A stretch of DNA of 64,000 nt from Lasiosphaeria ovina (lineage: Eukaryota; Ascomycota; Sordariomycetes; Sordariales; Lasiosphaeriaceae), in NCBI GenBank assembly GCA_033439765.1, contig JAULSN010000011.1, positions 434,001-498,000 on the forward strand, read 5' to 3'. The notes beneath the pieces were generated by a model. The model was given only the letters and a program-made list of their open reading frames with translations. It did not search any database and was not told the origin of the DNA. The position numbers and the translations under genes are program-made. This document shows positions 44,604-55,120 of the stretch, piece by piece (the first letter of the stretch is position 1; every line of letters starts with the position of its first letter).

Positions 44604-45994
44604 ACCCCCGTAACTAAGAGGTAATCGTATTGTATCGGCTGTCCGTGTAAATCACGGGTGTTATTTCTCTACACGTGTAGGTCGGAACTCGGAAGCTACA
44701 AACCTTCCAGTTGCTGCAATCAGCCACCGGATCTCATGACTTCACCACCTGATGCATGGCATCGGCGCGTGCCTTTCCAAGATAGTACGCACCCCACATG
44801 GTCGGAAAGTGCAACCTTATATGTGGAGTCCAGCCCAAGAGACAACCGAGCTAATTCCAGTCTAAGGATGGCAGCCTGGTCCTTTGATCCGCTCAACAAG
44901 CCTAACATCAGAGGAATACGCGGCGCACCCACCCCCACCACTCTGACAGCTATTATCAAAGACACCTCTCTTTAGCGGTTAAACCGGAGCCTTTTGGATA
45001 CAGGTCTCCATATGTAGATTTTGTTGCCAACCTCTATGCGCGCATTGCTCCTGCCCAGGGAAAGTCGTTAAATTTGGTATTAATCAGGGTCTTGAGCTGG
45101 CCGTTGGCCAACAAGCCAAAATTGCCTAAGCTACATACAGTCGGGTGCATGCGAACAAGTGAAGCCCATTGAACAGAATGGTGATGTTATTTGTGGTGTT
45201 GAGAGTGGAGCTGTTGACTGACCTTGACAGACTAGGCCTCTACATCACCGACACCGCCTTGACAGGAGATCTAACAAAAGCTTCTTCACACACTTAGGTC
45301 GGAAATCTGTGCCATGGTGGGATTCACCCTCCGGTAGGATCCACGGGGCTAAATATATGCTCGTCACCAAATCCTTCTTCCGGGAATCCGGACTGATCCG
45401 CGACGGCCATTCATGGCGATGGTAAATATGTATTAAATAACGTCGAGCCCATCCCCCATGGAGCAATATGGACAATCCTGCTACAATATCCTTCCGGTTT
45501 GTCTGCCAGACGCGGCCTGCCCGTTTTCGATATCTAGGATTCCCATTTTCCCTGCTTGCCTACTGCCGTCCTCGCCATACAGGACCGACCCTCCACCACG
45601 CGTCACTAGCGCCAACCTTCGCCAATCCACCCCACCCTTCACATTTGGCGCCAGCTGCTCAACAGGCAATGCACGCAGGTTCTGGCCCACTTGAAACCAT
45701 ATATCGATCTTCAATCAGTTCTTGGTCTAACTTTCACTGGAATAGATAGCAACCCGAGTTCATCCCATCACCGCGACCCTCCGTCGAAACAATGCCTCGT
45801 TTGCAATGTCGGATTAGAGAACGGCATGGACGTTTGCGATGCAGACACCAGCTTGCTCGTTTGCGATATAGAAGACAGCCCGCTCATTAGCGTTGCAGAA
45901 GACAGCTCGCTCACTGGCAATGCCAAAAATGGGGTGCAATGCTTCGACGTCTTCGAGAAGTTGGTAAAAGCGGATCAAGTTAAATTCACCACCG
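44604..45994. other. Intergenic region left of transposase relic
   Basis: No clear gene. At 45830-45930 a plus-strand frame encodes short imperfect repeats (DADTSLLVCD, IEDSPLISV, AEDSSLTGN). This may be the N-terminal part of the pogo-type element or unrelated. Terminal inverted repeats of that element were not securely found. Confidence 0.4.
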
Positions 45995-47257
45995 CAGTAC
46001 CGGACCCAGAGAGCACAGCGGATCGACTCGGTACGCCTCAACGGAGCTACGAAGGAAGCTATCACGGCCTGGTTCGAATACCTGGCCCTCCCGGTTGTTC
46101 GGGGCATCAAGCCGGAGAACCGTTGGAATAAAGATGAGACAGGCATTCTTGAAGGCCAGGGTTCGAACGGCTTAGTTATCGGCAGTTCAGAAAACAAGGT
46201 GTTGATGAAGAAACAACCCGGATCTCGCAACTGGACTACCTTCGTGGAATGCATCTCTGCAACTGGCCAGTCCCTACCTCCTGCGGTCATTATGAAAGGA
46301 AAGAGCCTTCAACAATAACACTACCCGGAAAAGCTCAAATGCTTCGTCGGTTGGCACTTCACAAGCCAGGAAAAAGGCTGGATTGACGATGCACGCGCCT
46401 TGGAATGGCTTCAGAAGGTCTTCATCCCTAGGGCCCGGCCAGCCAACGGAGAAAAACGACTACTTATTGTTGACGGCCATGGCAGTCATACTACTAATGA
46501 TTATATGTGGGAATGCTTCCAAAATAACATTCATCTTCTTTATTTACCTCCACACGCCTCTCACGTGCTTCAACCTCTCGATTTAACCGTTTTCTCAGTC
46601 CTGAAGAGGGCATACAGAAAGGAGCTTAATAATAGGCCGACGTTGACGTATACCACGGTCCTAGGGCGCCGGCTTATGTTGCTTTGTTATTATAGAGCCC
46701 GGAAAACCGCACTTGAGCCTGATAACTGCAAATTAGGCTGGCATGCCGCCGGGTTGTGGCCTGTTAACAAGTAAAAGCCCTTGAGAAGCAAATTGTTGCT
46801 GGAAAATCGGAATGAAGGCGTAACGAATACAGATTCATATGCCCTAGACGAAGCCAGGTCATTAGCCTACCTATAGCAACAGGTGTATGATGAATACGGC
46901 ATCTGGAAGACTCCCCACAAGGTCACAGACCTCACGGTCTCCCTGGCGAAATTGAATATATATTCGGCGGCTCGCCGCATACGCCGTACGCTGTTCAGGA
47001 AGGTTGAAAAGGCATTCAATCTCAAGGACTTCGAATTGGCTAAGCTGCGACGCGAAAATGAAGCTCTCAAGGCCGAAATTGAGAACAAGAAAGGCAGCAA
47101 GAAGAAGAAGGTGGTATTGAGCCCAAATTCCAAGTTTGCTACGATTGAAGACATTCGCAAGGCGTAGAGGGCAGTTGGGCGCGATGTTGACAGTTCTGAC
47201 GAATCAGAGGGCTCGGAATATGAAGATGAAGTCGAAAGTTGTATTGTAATTAGTTGA
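45995..47257 (+). pseudogene. pogo/Fot1-type DDE transposase, inactivated
   Basis: A single frame carries the C-terminal two thirds of a pogo-family transposase. Catalytic Asp residues are visible in RWNKDETGIL (about 46110), LLIVDGHGSHTTND (about 46470) and ASHVLQPLDLTVFSVLKRAY (about 46570). The C-terminal tail has LRRENEALKAEIENKK, typical of Fot1-like proteins. In-frame stops at about 46316, 46772, 46872 and 47165 stand where Gln or similar residues are expected. The DNA-binding N-terminus is not recognisable. Mutation is light compared with the nest at the left. Confidence 0.85.
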
Positions 47258-47610
47258 TTTGACCTTTTTCTAGAGCTTCAAATGTAATGCGTTGCGTTGT
47301 GAGTGCGGGCGGCGCCCGGGCCAAATGTGTGGCGTGGCCAAATCGGGGTTAGTTAACTTAGAGGGCATTCCGGGCGTAAGAAAGGAAGAAAAAACAGGCA
47401 TTTGAGGTGGGGTTGACCTGGGCATGTTCTCACCAAAAAGTCACGTGGTGGCTTGGTTGTATTGCACTAGAACTAGGGTTTCAAACCCCAGGAGCGGTGT
47501 ACACTACAACCTGGTAACTAGCCATACTTTAACAAGGCCAAAGAAGATTATTGCGTACTAGCACCCCGTCACACCTCTTCACCTCTTCAGTGAACCTCGA
47601 TTGAGCCGCC
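47258..47610. other. Intergenic region with repeat tail
   Basis: Upstream region of the MYND gene. Positions 47503-47535 match the last 33 bp of the LTR-like segment at 32721-33563, ending 75 bp before the ATG. Confidence 0.5.
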
Positions 47611-49941
47611 ATGGGCTCGCGCGTGAACAGCGGCATGGGTGCGTTCGACTGGGGCCCTTTGGCGACGAAATGCCCCGTTTGCAGGGTTAAAGATGGATTG
47701 CTCGTTTGTGGCGGATGCAAAGTTGTGCACTACTGTGGCGCCGCCCACCAGGCCGACCACCGACCCACGCACAAGTCAGCCTGTGTCGCCATCAAGAAGA
47801 CCCGGGCCAAACTTGAGCAAGAGGAAGCTACCCTGCGCGCAAATCCGGGCGACAACTTCAGTATGCCGGCAGACGTCTTCAACAACGGCGTGGGGGAGTT
47901 CTGGGGTATTTTGGACACGCGAGACTACATGCGAGCACGGTTCGCCGCCGCCGACGCACTCCTCCAAGTCCAAACTGTCTCGGCCGTTGAGAAAGCTCTA
48001 GCCCACTTTACCGACATGCTGCGCCTTTGCCGAAGCGATAACCTCAGTGTGCGGGACATCGTCCCTGGCCTGCTGCTACGTCTCGGTCGCGAGCAAGAGT
48101 GCTATGACTTTATCAAGTGGTGGGCCACTATTGACGACGAAGACCACTACAATGGAGACTATGATTGGGGCGACAACAAGCTGCCTTACCTTGACCTCCG
48201 CGGAGAGGACGCCTTCGAAGCCATCGACAAGGTCGCCACAGGGAGTCTCAGCCATGTCGTTATTCTCACTCTCCTGAAGCTGCGTCTCATTCTCGATCTT
48301 GAACGGTTTGAGAATGGCTTGAATGAGTGGGATCGTCCTCTGGGAAGCCTCGTGCAAAAGAGACTGAGATCACGCAACCGCTTTGCCATCTCGACTAAAG
48401 AATTGCAGAACCAATACCAGAAGCTTCTTCGCATCGTCCATAATCGCAACCCGCACTTCTGGGAAATGCTGGTCAACGACGAGACCCCTGTGATGCCACA
48501 AGTGTACAGCCGTGGCAGTGTGGAGGAGGCCCACGTGGCTCTCTATCAATGCCTATCTGCCTGGGAGGAGAGCGAGGACGCTATCATCATGCTCGATGCG
48601 GATACCGTACAACTCGTCACCCGCCCAGCCCCCAGTCCTGATATTGGCGATGGCGATGGCGACTCTCTGTGGGCAGGTCTAGAAAACCTGAAGATTACGA
48701 AACCTCAGTCTGCTACCGAATACGCTTTCCCGTTCATATTCCAGGCTCCAATACCAACAATTGGTCCAGCCGACCTCTTCCCACCAACTCGTATCGGACC
48801 CAATCAGATCGTGCGATTCGTCTGCCGAACTGACCCAAGCATGGCTCTTGCGTATGCCGATGGCGCGTGTTTGAACAACGGGCAACCAGAACCCCGGGGA
48901 GGGTGGGCGGTCGTTCTTGCTCCGCCGGCTAATGGTGGTGTTTTGTCTGGTCGGCTCGAGGACAGTCAAGACAATGCAGCGACAAGCAACCGAGCTGAAC
49001 TGCGGGCGGCGGTCGCCGCCCTTCGACTGCGCAACTGGGAGGGCTTGGGTCTCAAGCGCATTGTGATTGCAACCGACTCAACCTATATCGTCAATGGCGC
49101 CACCAAATGGGCCAAGACTTGGGTAACCAACGGGTGGAAGACGCGTGCCGGCGCTGACGCCAAGAACAAAGACTTGTGGGAGCTCTTGCTCAGCGAGGTT
49201 GGGAAATGCAAAGACAACGGACTCCGCGTTGACCTCTGGAGCATCGGGAGAGCGCTCAACAGTGATGCCGACGCAGCAGCAAAGCAGGCTGCCAGCACCG
49301 AGGTCACCAGTATCACCGAGTCCTTGCCCAGTGACGTCATCTCCAATACAGACCCCTATATCCTTGCACTTTGCTTCGATTTCGAGGAGCTTTTCGACGA
49401 CAGTTTCAAGCGCCTCGCGTCGAAACTCACCGCGAAAGCCAAGATGGTGCGGGCTACGACCCCAAACGCCGCTCTTGCCCAACTCAAGCAGCAACCACTC
49501 CCTTCCATCATTCTTGTGGGTGATGGGGCCATAACACGCGAGAAGAAGGTACGGGAACGCGTCATAGAGCTTCTCCGTGATGGCGTCACCGTTGTATTGG
49601 CGGGCTTTTTCAGCAGTATGGTGAGCGAGGGCCAGTTCAATCGCTTATTCGCCGAAATTGGTCTTCCCTGGGTGCGAGGAAGTTACACGCGCGAGGATGT
49701 CAGCCTGCGACGGGATGTGGTCGGCAGCCGTCTCGCCAGCCGCCTCCCTTCGTCACACTCCCAGAAGGCCCTCTTCGCGAAGAACGTGGCCCCGTCTGCG
49801 GCATGGTACGCTATGGATAGTGGCCAGGCTGCATTCGCGTTCGCGAAAGTGGGTGCGGGCCATCTCGGCTACATTGGAGATGTGAATGGAGTGGAATCGT
49901 CGGACACTGTAGTTTTGGCCATGTGTGGTCTTTTGGGCTGA
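47611..49941 (+). CDS. MYND zinc finger - RNase H fusion protein
   Basis: A 776-residue single-exon protein. A MYND finger at residues 21-58 has ligands C21, C24, C33, C36, C42, H46, H54 and C58, a module that binds proline-rich partners. A helical middle follows (about 60-390). Residues 410-560 are an RNase H type 1 domain with all four acidic catalytic positions in place: D417 (YADGAC), E463 (NRAELRA), D489 (ATDSTYIV) and D554 (NSDADAAA), so it should cut RNA in RNA-DNA hybrids. Residues 575-776 look like an alpha/beta domain (PSIILVGDGAITREKKVRE, VTVVLAGFFSSMV, SGQAAFAFAKVGAGHLGYIG) reminiscent of glutamine-amidotransferase-like folds. Its cellular role is unknown. It is not part of a retroelement: no RT or LTR belongs to it and the frame is clean. 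Confidence 0.85.
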   Translation: MGSRVNSGMGAFDWGPLATKCPVCRVKDGLLVCGGCKVVHYCGAAHQADHRPTHKSACVAIKKTRAKLEQEEATLRANPGDNFSMPADVFNNGVGEFWGILDTRDYMRARFAAADALLQVQTVSAVEKALAHFTDMLRLCRSDNLSVRDIVPGLLLRLGREQECYDFIKWWATIDDEDHYNGDYDWGDNKLPYLDLRGEDAFEAIDKVATGSLSHVVILTLLKLRLILDLERFENGLNEWDRPLGSLVQKRLRSRNRFAISTKELQNQYQKLLRIVHNRNPHFWEMLVNDETPVMPQVYSRGSVEEAHVALYQCLSAWEESEDAIIMLDADTVQLVTRPAPSPDIGDGDGDSLWAGLENLKITKPQSATEYAFPFIFQAPIPTIGPADLFPPTRIGPNQIVRFVCRTDPSMALAYADGACLNNGQPEPRGGWAVVLAPPANGGVLSGRLEDSQDNAATSNRAELRAAVAALRLRNWEGLGLKRIVIATDSTYIVNGATKWAKTWVTNGWKTRAGADAKNKDLWELLLSEVGKCKDNGLRVDLWSIGRALNSDADAAAKQAASTEVTSITESLPSDVISNTDPYILALCFDFEELFDDSFKRLASKLTAKAKMVRATTPNAALAQLKQQPLPSIILVGDGAITREKKVRERVIELLRDGVTVVLAGFFSSMVSEGQFNRLFAEIGLPWVRGSYTREDVSLRRDVVGSRLASRLPSSHSQKALFAKNVAPSAAWYAMDSGQAAFAFAKVGAGHLGYIGDVNGVESSDTVVLAMCGLLG

Positions 49942-50829
49942 TGGAGCAAGGCACTGGCAATTGTTGGGGTTATATGCCCATGATGATTTCTGGCAAGGGC
50001 TAGTTTGTCAGGGCGTGTTTGCTCAGATGGACTTTCAGGGGCTCTCATTCTTGTACGGCCCACGTGGGATTTCTTACCTTTGCTCGGCCCTTGATCGGAT
50101 CTCGAGGGACCTGCTCACTCTAATTATCATTCTGGGGGGTGCGTTATAGCTGACTGAGAATCGCGTTATATAGCCGAGTGGCCCTAGGATAATCAAGGGG
50201 TGTAAATAAGGAGGTGCAACAGAGAGGCCAAATGTAGGGGCCGACTAGGATACCTTAGCTAAGAATCTAACTCTAATCTATCTAACTTTACGTGAGCTTC
50301 AAATTTGCCGTGTTTTGATAATAATTATAAGAGCGTGGGGAGGATCAGGTAGTTAATAATTCTACTGCGTGTCTAGCGTCCATCTTTCAACTCCAGGAGT
50401 GCCCGAGGGGTGGCGCTTCATCGTACCAGTTTACCGCATACCCAAGGTACTTTTGTTCAGTTGGATTCTGAACTAAGTGAGCTCTACTAACGGCTTTCTC
50501 CACCCTTTTCACGTTATTATCTTCCTTTAATTGCCCTTATCGATCAAATAATCGTCCTTTGCATCGGGCTCACTCGATCTCAAGTAGTCAGGCTTTCTCG
50601 TCTGTGAGGCCTAAGCCGTTGTTAGTGTAGATCAACGCTTGTCGACGCGCCAGTACCATGTAGCCTAGCCTACTCAATATCTGACAGATTTTCAGGGGTT
50701 GGTGTGGTGGGGTTCAGAGGTAAGTGCATATACACGCCAATAACTTAGGCTACATACATCTAGGCTACTTGGCAGTTTCAGACACCAAATTCGGCGAGGT
50801 CCAGAGTCGAGCACGGAAAGACTCATACA
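49942..50829. other. Intergenic region
   Basis: No gene or repeat recognised. Confidence 0.5.
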
Positions 50830-51589
50830 ATGGACACGAGCTGCTCCCCGTTCCAGTGGAACGCCGACTTCTACGGTCTCGGGATCCGAATCGGCATCTG
50901 CCCCCAATGGATCTCGGCATGGGTCAGCATGCTGCTAGACTCAGAATCGGCCTAGGGCATCCTGGACGCCGACTCCATCTCCGTGTTTGCAGTCGCTATT
51001 GCCACTATTATCACCGCGTGGCGCAATGCCGCCGTCATCAAGATGTACATCATGCTCCGGATCCTGCTAGGATTTCCCATTACCACGCTCAGCCCCTTTG
51101 GGATTCGTCCGTGGATCATGAACCCCAGCCGGCTGGGCAGGCTGATCGATATTCTTTCCGATTATTGGAAAGAGCGAAAGATCAATCGGAGGCGCAGGAA
51201 AGAGGAAAGGGACTGGGTGAAGCGCCATCGGCAGGCCGAGAGCGACGAGAGGAGGGCCCAACGGCAGCAGACGTCCATTATCGGGAAACTGGTGGACTGG
51301 TTCAATGAGCTTGGGTAAAAATCCATCATCAATAATGTGCAAATCACGGACGATAGGCTTCCATTGCTGGCGCCCATAATTGCGGCTGGGCCTGAGGCCG
51401 GGTTCCTCTACATGCTCTGGAAGCTCCCCAAGCAACTCCCGCTGCAATTCATGTCGTCGCTCAAGCTCCCCGGACTCTCGTGGACGGGCGTGTTCTGGCG
51501 GACCGTCACCGTCACCCTGGTTGCCGGCTACAACATGGCCTACTGGTTGGGCACAAACGGCCACGGCGTGCAACAGCCGCGTGACGACG

Positions 51590-51623
<34 letters not shown>

Positions 51624-51684
51624 CGCCGCACAAGCATGCGGGGCTCCGATCGTCTTCGATATACCCCAAGGAACACACGCATAA
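50830..51684 (+). pseudogene. Membrane protein gene with two RIP-type stops
   Basis: One frame of 284 codons begins MDTSCSPFQWNADFYGLGIR and is interrupted by TAG at codon 42 (50953) and TAA at 51316. Both fit C-to-T change of CAG/CAA in a CpA context. Hydrophobic segments suggest a multi-pass membrane protein (QWISAWVSMLL, SVFAVAIATIITAW, MLRILLGFPITTLSPF, then a basic linker, then VFWRTVTVTLVAGYNMAYW). A (GGC)10 run at about 51592-51621 encodes ten Gly near the C-terminus. The build resembles a widespread fungal family of hypothetical membrane proteins; no function is known. Confidence 0.7.
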
Positions 51685-52673
51685 GGGGAAGGAGAATTCC
51701 AATCAGCCGCACCTCTAGGCTCTGAATTAGCCTCGATGATTTTGCCAGTCCAGACATGGCCCCCGCCTTGGTAACCAGGCACGCGAGCCTGCCGGGCTTC
51801 AACGTCAACGTATTCTTGACTAATTATCAGTCTGCGGTCTCTAGTGAGATTTCCGACCTCCACAACAATTATCGGGGGGGAGTGAGACATGATCCAAATC
51901 TCGGGTCGTTATTACGTCACAACGAATAGACTCGGTCATATTCTCAGGAAAAGTCATCCGCCCGGGTCTCCCATTAATGGCTACCCATGGACATATCCCG
52001 ACCCTTGACGGACTTGGTAATGTTTCTCGGTGCCTTGTGCATGGAAATAAATAGAGGGCGAAGGAAGCCACGCCCTCAAAATCTCTGGAAGGGACATGGG
52101 CCTGGAAATGATACACAGCTAGGCAGTTTGATGGGTATAGTCTTCCAATTCCGACTGCCTAGAAATGCCACCCGGCATGGATCAAAATATCGGGTTCAAG
52201 CTTCAGCTTCCCAAGTCCCAGTTAGTGAGCTTGTCCACCGCCACCCCATCGGTTCGAAGTCCGACGGAACGCCACCCTACCGGCCCAAGTTGCACAACAG
52301 CCCAGTTATCATGCCAGGCTGCATTTAAGTTGCGACAGAAGACCATGGCATGCCAAGCCCGCCGCCCGGATACCATCTCAACATTTCCCCCTGGTGATAA
52401 TAGATCCACGCCCAAGTTAAGAAGAACGGAAAACGGTTAACGTAACCTACCTTACATGTCGAGTCAAAGCCGCCCCAAATGGTGGTATAGAAACAAAAAC
52501 TGCTAAACATAACATTTTCATAGCTTTTTCATGTGCAATCTGAGCCAGTCCCCACGGCCCTTCACCAGGTTGTCATTTCATCCAAACTACTCATGTGTGG
52601 TAGTCGAAACAAGATCCCGGCCTGGAACAGAACAGACACATGACCAGGTATTCCACGGCATATGTTTGACGTC
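51685..52673. other. Intergenic region
   Basis: No gene recognised. It lies downstream of the aminopeptidase gene, which is on the minus strand. Confidence 0.5.
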
Positions 52674-54392
52674 TCACCGCCATCTGTTGTTCCAGCCGGC
52701 CTGCTCTATGGTGTAGGCGATGGCGAGCTCCGTGAACCTGGCCATGTGCTGTTTGCGTGACAGTGTCAGCCACGAGCCCCAACAAAGTACATTCACGTAG
52801 GATAGAGGAAAAACTCACGTCAATGGAAAAGTAGCCCTTGTCGTCGTCGACGTCCATGCGGTCCCCGACGCCGTGGACATAGGGGCACATATCGCCCGGG
52901 AAGCCGCCGTGCATGGGGTTGCCCTCGGTGGCAAAGGCCGCGGGGTAGTTGTGCATCGTGAACGACATGTAGTCGGACCCGGCGTTGCTGTTGTTGGCGG
53001 CGGTAATTGTCAGCCTCGTTACGTTACGGACCGATGACTAGGGGGAGCGAAGACTTACGGCCCAAGTTCAAAGACGTCAATGGGAATCGAGATGTACTCC
53101 TTGCCCAGTTCGACGGTCCAGTTGGTGAGGGCCGAGTCGGCCTGGGTCGAGACCATGGCGATGGACTCGGTCGCGTTGCGCGCCACAAACGCCGTCATGT
53201 CCTGTTTTCAAGCCCGTCAGTCGGTTTCTTTTAGATGTGGGGGGAAGTTGGATTTTGATAGTAGAAAATAGGCTACTCACAAACTCCATCATGGCGCCAA
53301 TCGGCTGGTTCTGCGCGCGCTTGTAGGCGGCAATGTCGAGGCTGCCGAGCAGACCGGCCTCTTCAGCAGCGTACCAATGGAATTCTACAGGACCGCCGAG
53401 GGGCGTGTAGCCGGCACCGGCAAGGACGCGGAAGGCCTCGAGGATGCTGACGGAGCCGGAGCAGTCGTCGTCGGCGCCGGGGGCGGGCAGCAGCGGGAAC
53501 AGGTAGTTGGCCGAGTCCTGGTGGGCGCCGAGGATGGTCACGGGCTGCGAGAAGTTGCGCACCTTGGGTTCGAAGCGCGCGATGATGGACGACTGCGGGA
53601 ACGCGTGCGGGAAGTACTCGAGCGAGATGTGCGTGCCGAACGGCGCGGCGGCGATGATCTGGGGAGTTTTAGTGTTGGTTTCTTTCATCTGCACATTTTA
53701 GATAGTGGGTTACTCACCTCGGCAATGTGGTCGTGCAGCCACTCAGAGCTCATGACGCCGTGGATGCTCTGGTACATGCGGTTGTAGTAGCTGGTCATGT
53801 GCTTGACGACTTCATACATGCGCTCCTTGTTGACGAGGGGAAAGAGGGGCCTGATGAGATTCTGATGGGTTAAGTTGGGCAGGTCTGGGGGCGGGTGATT
53901 GTAAGTAATTAAAGCACATTAAAAAACAAGCGACAGAAACACATGGCACCACTCACGAGGCTTTCCCGCCGTCCACCCGTCGACGTCCCCGAGAACGTCC
54001 TGGTGGTTGGTGAGGTCGGCAAACTTCTTGCCGCTCTTGCGGAGGCGCATCTTGTCGCCCTCGGTCATCCAGGTGGGCGCGGCGTCGCCCATGATGTGCA
54101 GCAGCTTGGGGGCGGCGAGCTGGTGGGCGACTCCCGGGTTGAGCGCCAGCATCATGTCGACGGGGTCGTCGGCCGCCCTCATGGCCGCGGCGACGGCTTC
54201 CTCGGAAAAGGGCCTGCGCGAGCCAGCATCAGGGTCGCCGCCGGGGCGCGTCGACGGCGGGCTGTGTGGATACGTCTGCTGCTCTGCAAACTCCGAGTCG
54301 GCGAGCACGTCCTGCCCGTGGTGGTGGCCGGGAATGTCCCATCCCAGGCCGAGCGACGGCGCGCACAAGAGAAGCGCGACAGCGGGGCGCAT
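52674..54392 (-). CDS. Secreted M28-family leucine aminopeptidase
   Basis: Six exons on the minus strand: 54392-53957, 53884-53718, 53658-53281, 53201-53059, 52987-52819, 52748-52674. Phase is kept throughout and the product is 455 residues. Donors are GTGAGT or GTAAGT. An N-terminal signal peptide (MRPAVALLLCAPSLGLG) precedes a propeptide of about 150 residues. The two-zinc peptidase core shows H247 (GAHQDSAN), D266 (DDDCSGS), E300/E301 (AAEEAGLLGS), D328 (FDMTAF) and H413 (PYVHGVGD), the ligand order of Aeromonas-type aminopeptidases. It removes N-terminal residues, preferring hydrophobic ones in this family, from extracellular peptides. The first two introns fall in the propeptide. Confidence 0.92.
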
Positions 54393-55120
54393 CTTTGCGG
54401 TGTGGTGACGAGCCGTGTGTTGGTGAGTCAGGCGTGAGCGTGTGGCTGCTCGGGCTGTGCAATCACGAAATTACCAATTGACGTTGTTGTCGGGCTAAAG
54501 TTTGGAGTTGCACAACGGCGTTCGTGCCAAGTCCCAAGACGGCAGGGCAGGTGGGCAGGGGGTAAAGTCGAAATTGAAAGGTGGGGGCCGGTTTAGCCTG
54601 GCGCCGTTACTCCCTGGCGCTCTGGTCAGGCCAGGCCGAGTTGGGCAGGTCGATAAGGGGCGGCCAAACAACACCGAGAGGATTCCATGATGTGACGTCC
54701 AAAGGCTCGGCAAAAACGATGTGTCACTTCTTTTCAGCAATCTGACAGTCGGGATTCGGATTTACCGGATCAGACTCATGATCAAATGAATTAATTATTT
54801 CTTTTATTCTACAGCTATTCGGTACTGTAGAGCCGCATGGATCACCTTTCGTAACAAAGAACAAATGCAACATGCTATACACATACATATATGTCATCAA
54901 AGAGGAAGCCTCCTTTTCCTGTCCAATCCTCAATTGAGCCCCAAGCATAATACCAAAATAACACCAACACCCTTCGAGTCCCCTTTTCATACAGTCGTGC
55001 TCTCCTGGCAACTCTCCCCTCGCGATCCAAAAACGAATCTCTCTCCAAAATCATTAGGTGTGGTAATTACATAAATAATTAAACAATTGAAACAAAACCG
55101 ACAAATGAAAACACGCTCAA
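54393..55120. other. Intergenic region between aminopeptidase and glucanase genes
   Basis: Holds the aminopeptidase promoter and the 3' end of the glucanase transcript. No gene was found. Confidence 0.5.

Noticed and set aside
43033..45030. Weak direct similarity between 43033-43090 and 44973-45030 (tagcggt, then catatgyagatttt)
   Set aside because: Too short and gapped to separate from chance without an alignment score.
43715..47380. Possible inverted ends of the pogo-type element (caccaaatttggct near 43730, and gggccaaatgtgtgg near 47320)
   Set aside because: The match is short and gapped, and the implied 3.6 kb length is too long for a Fot1-type element.
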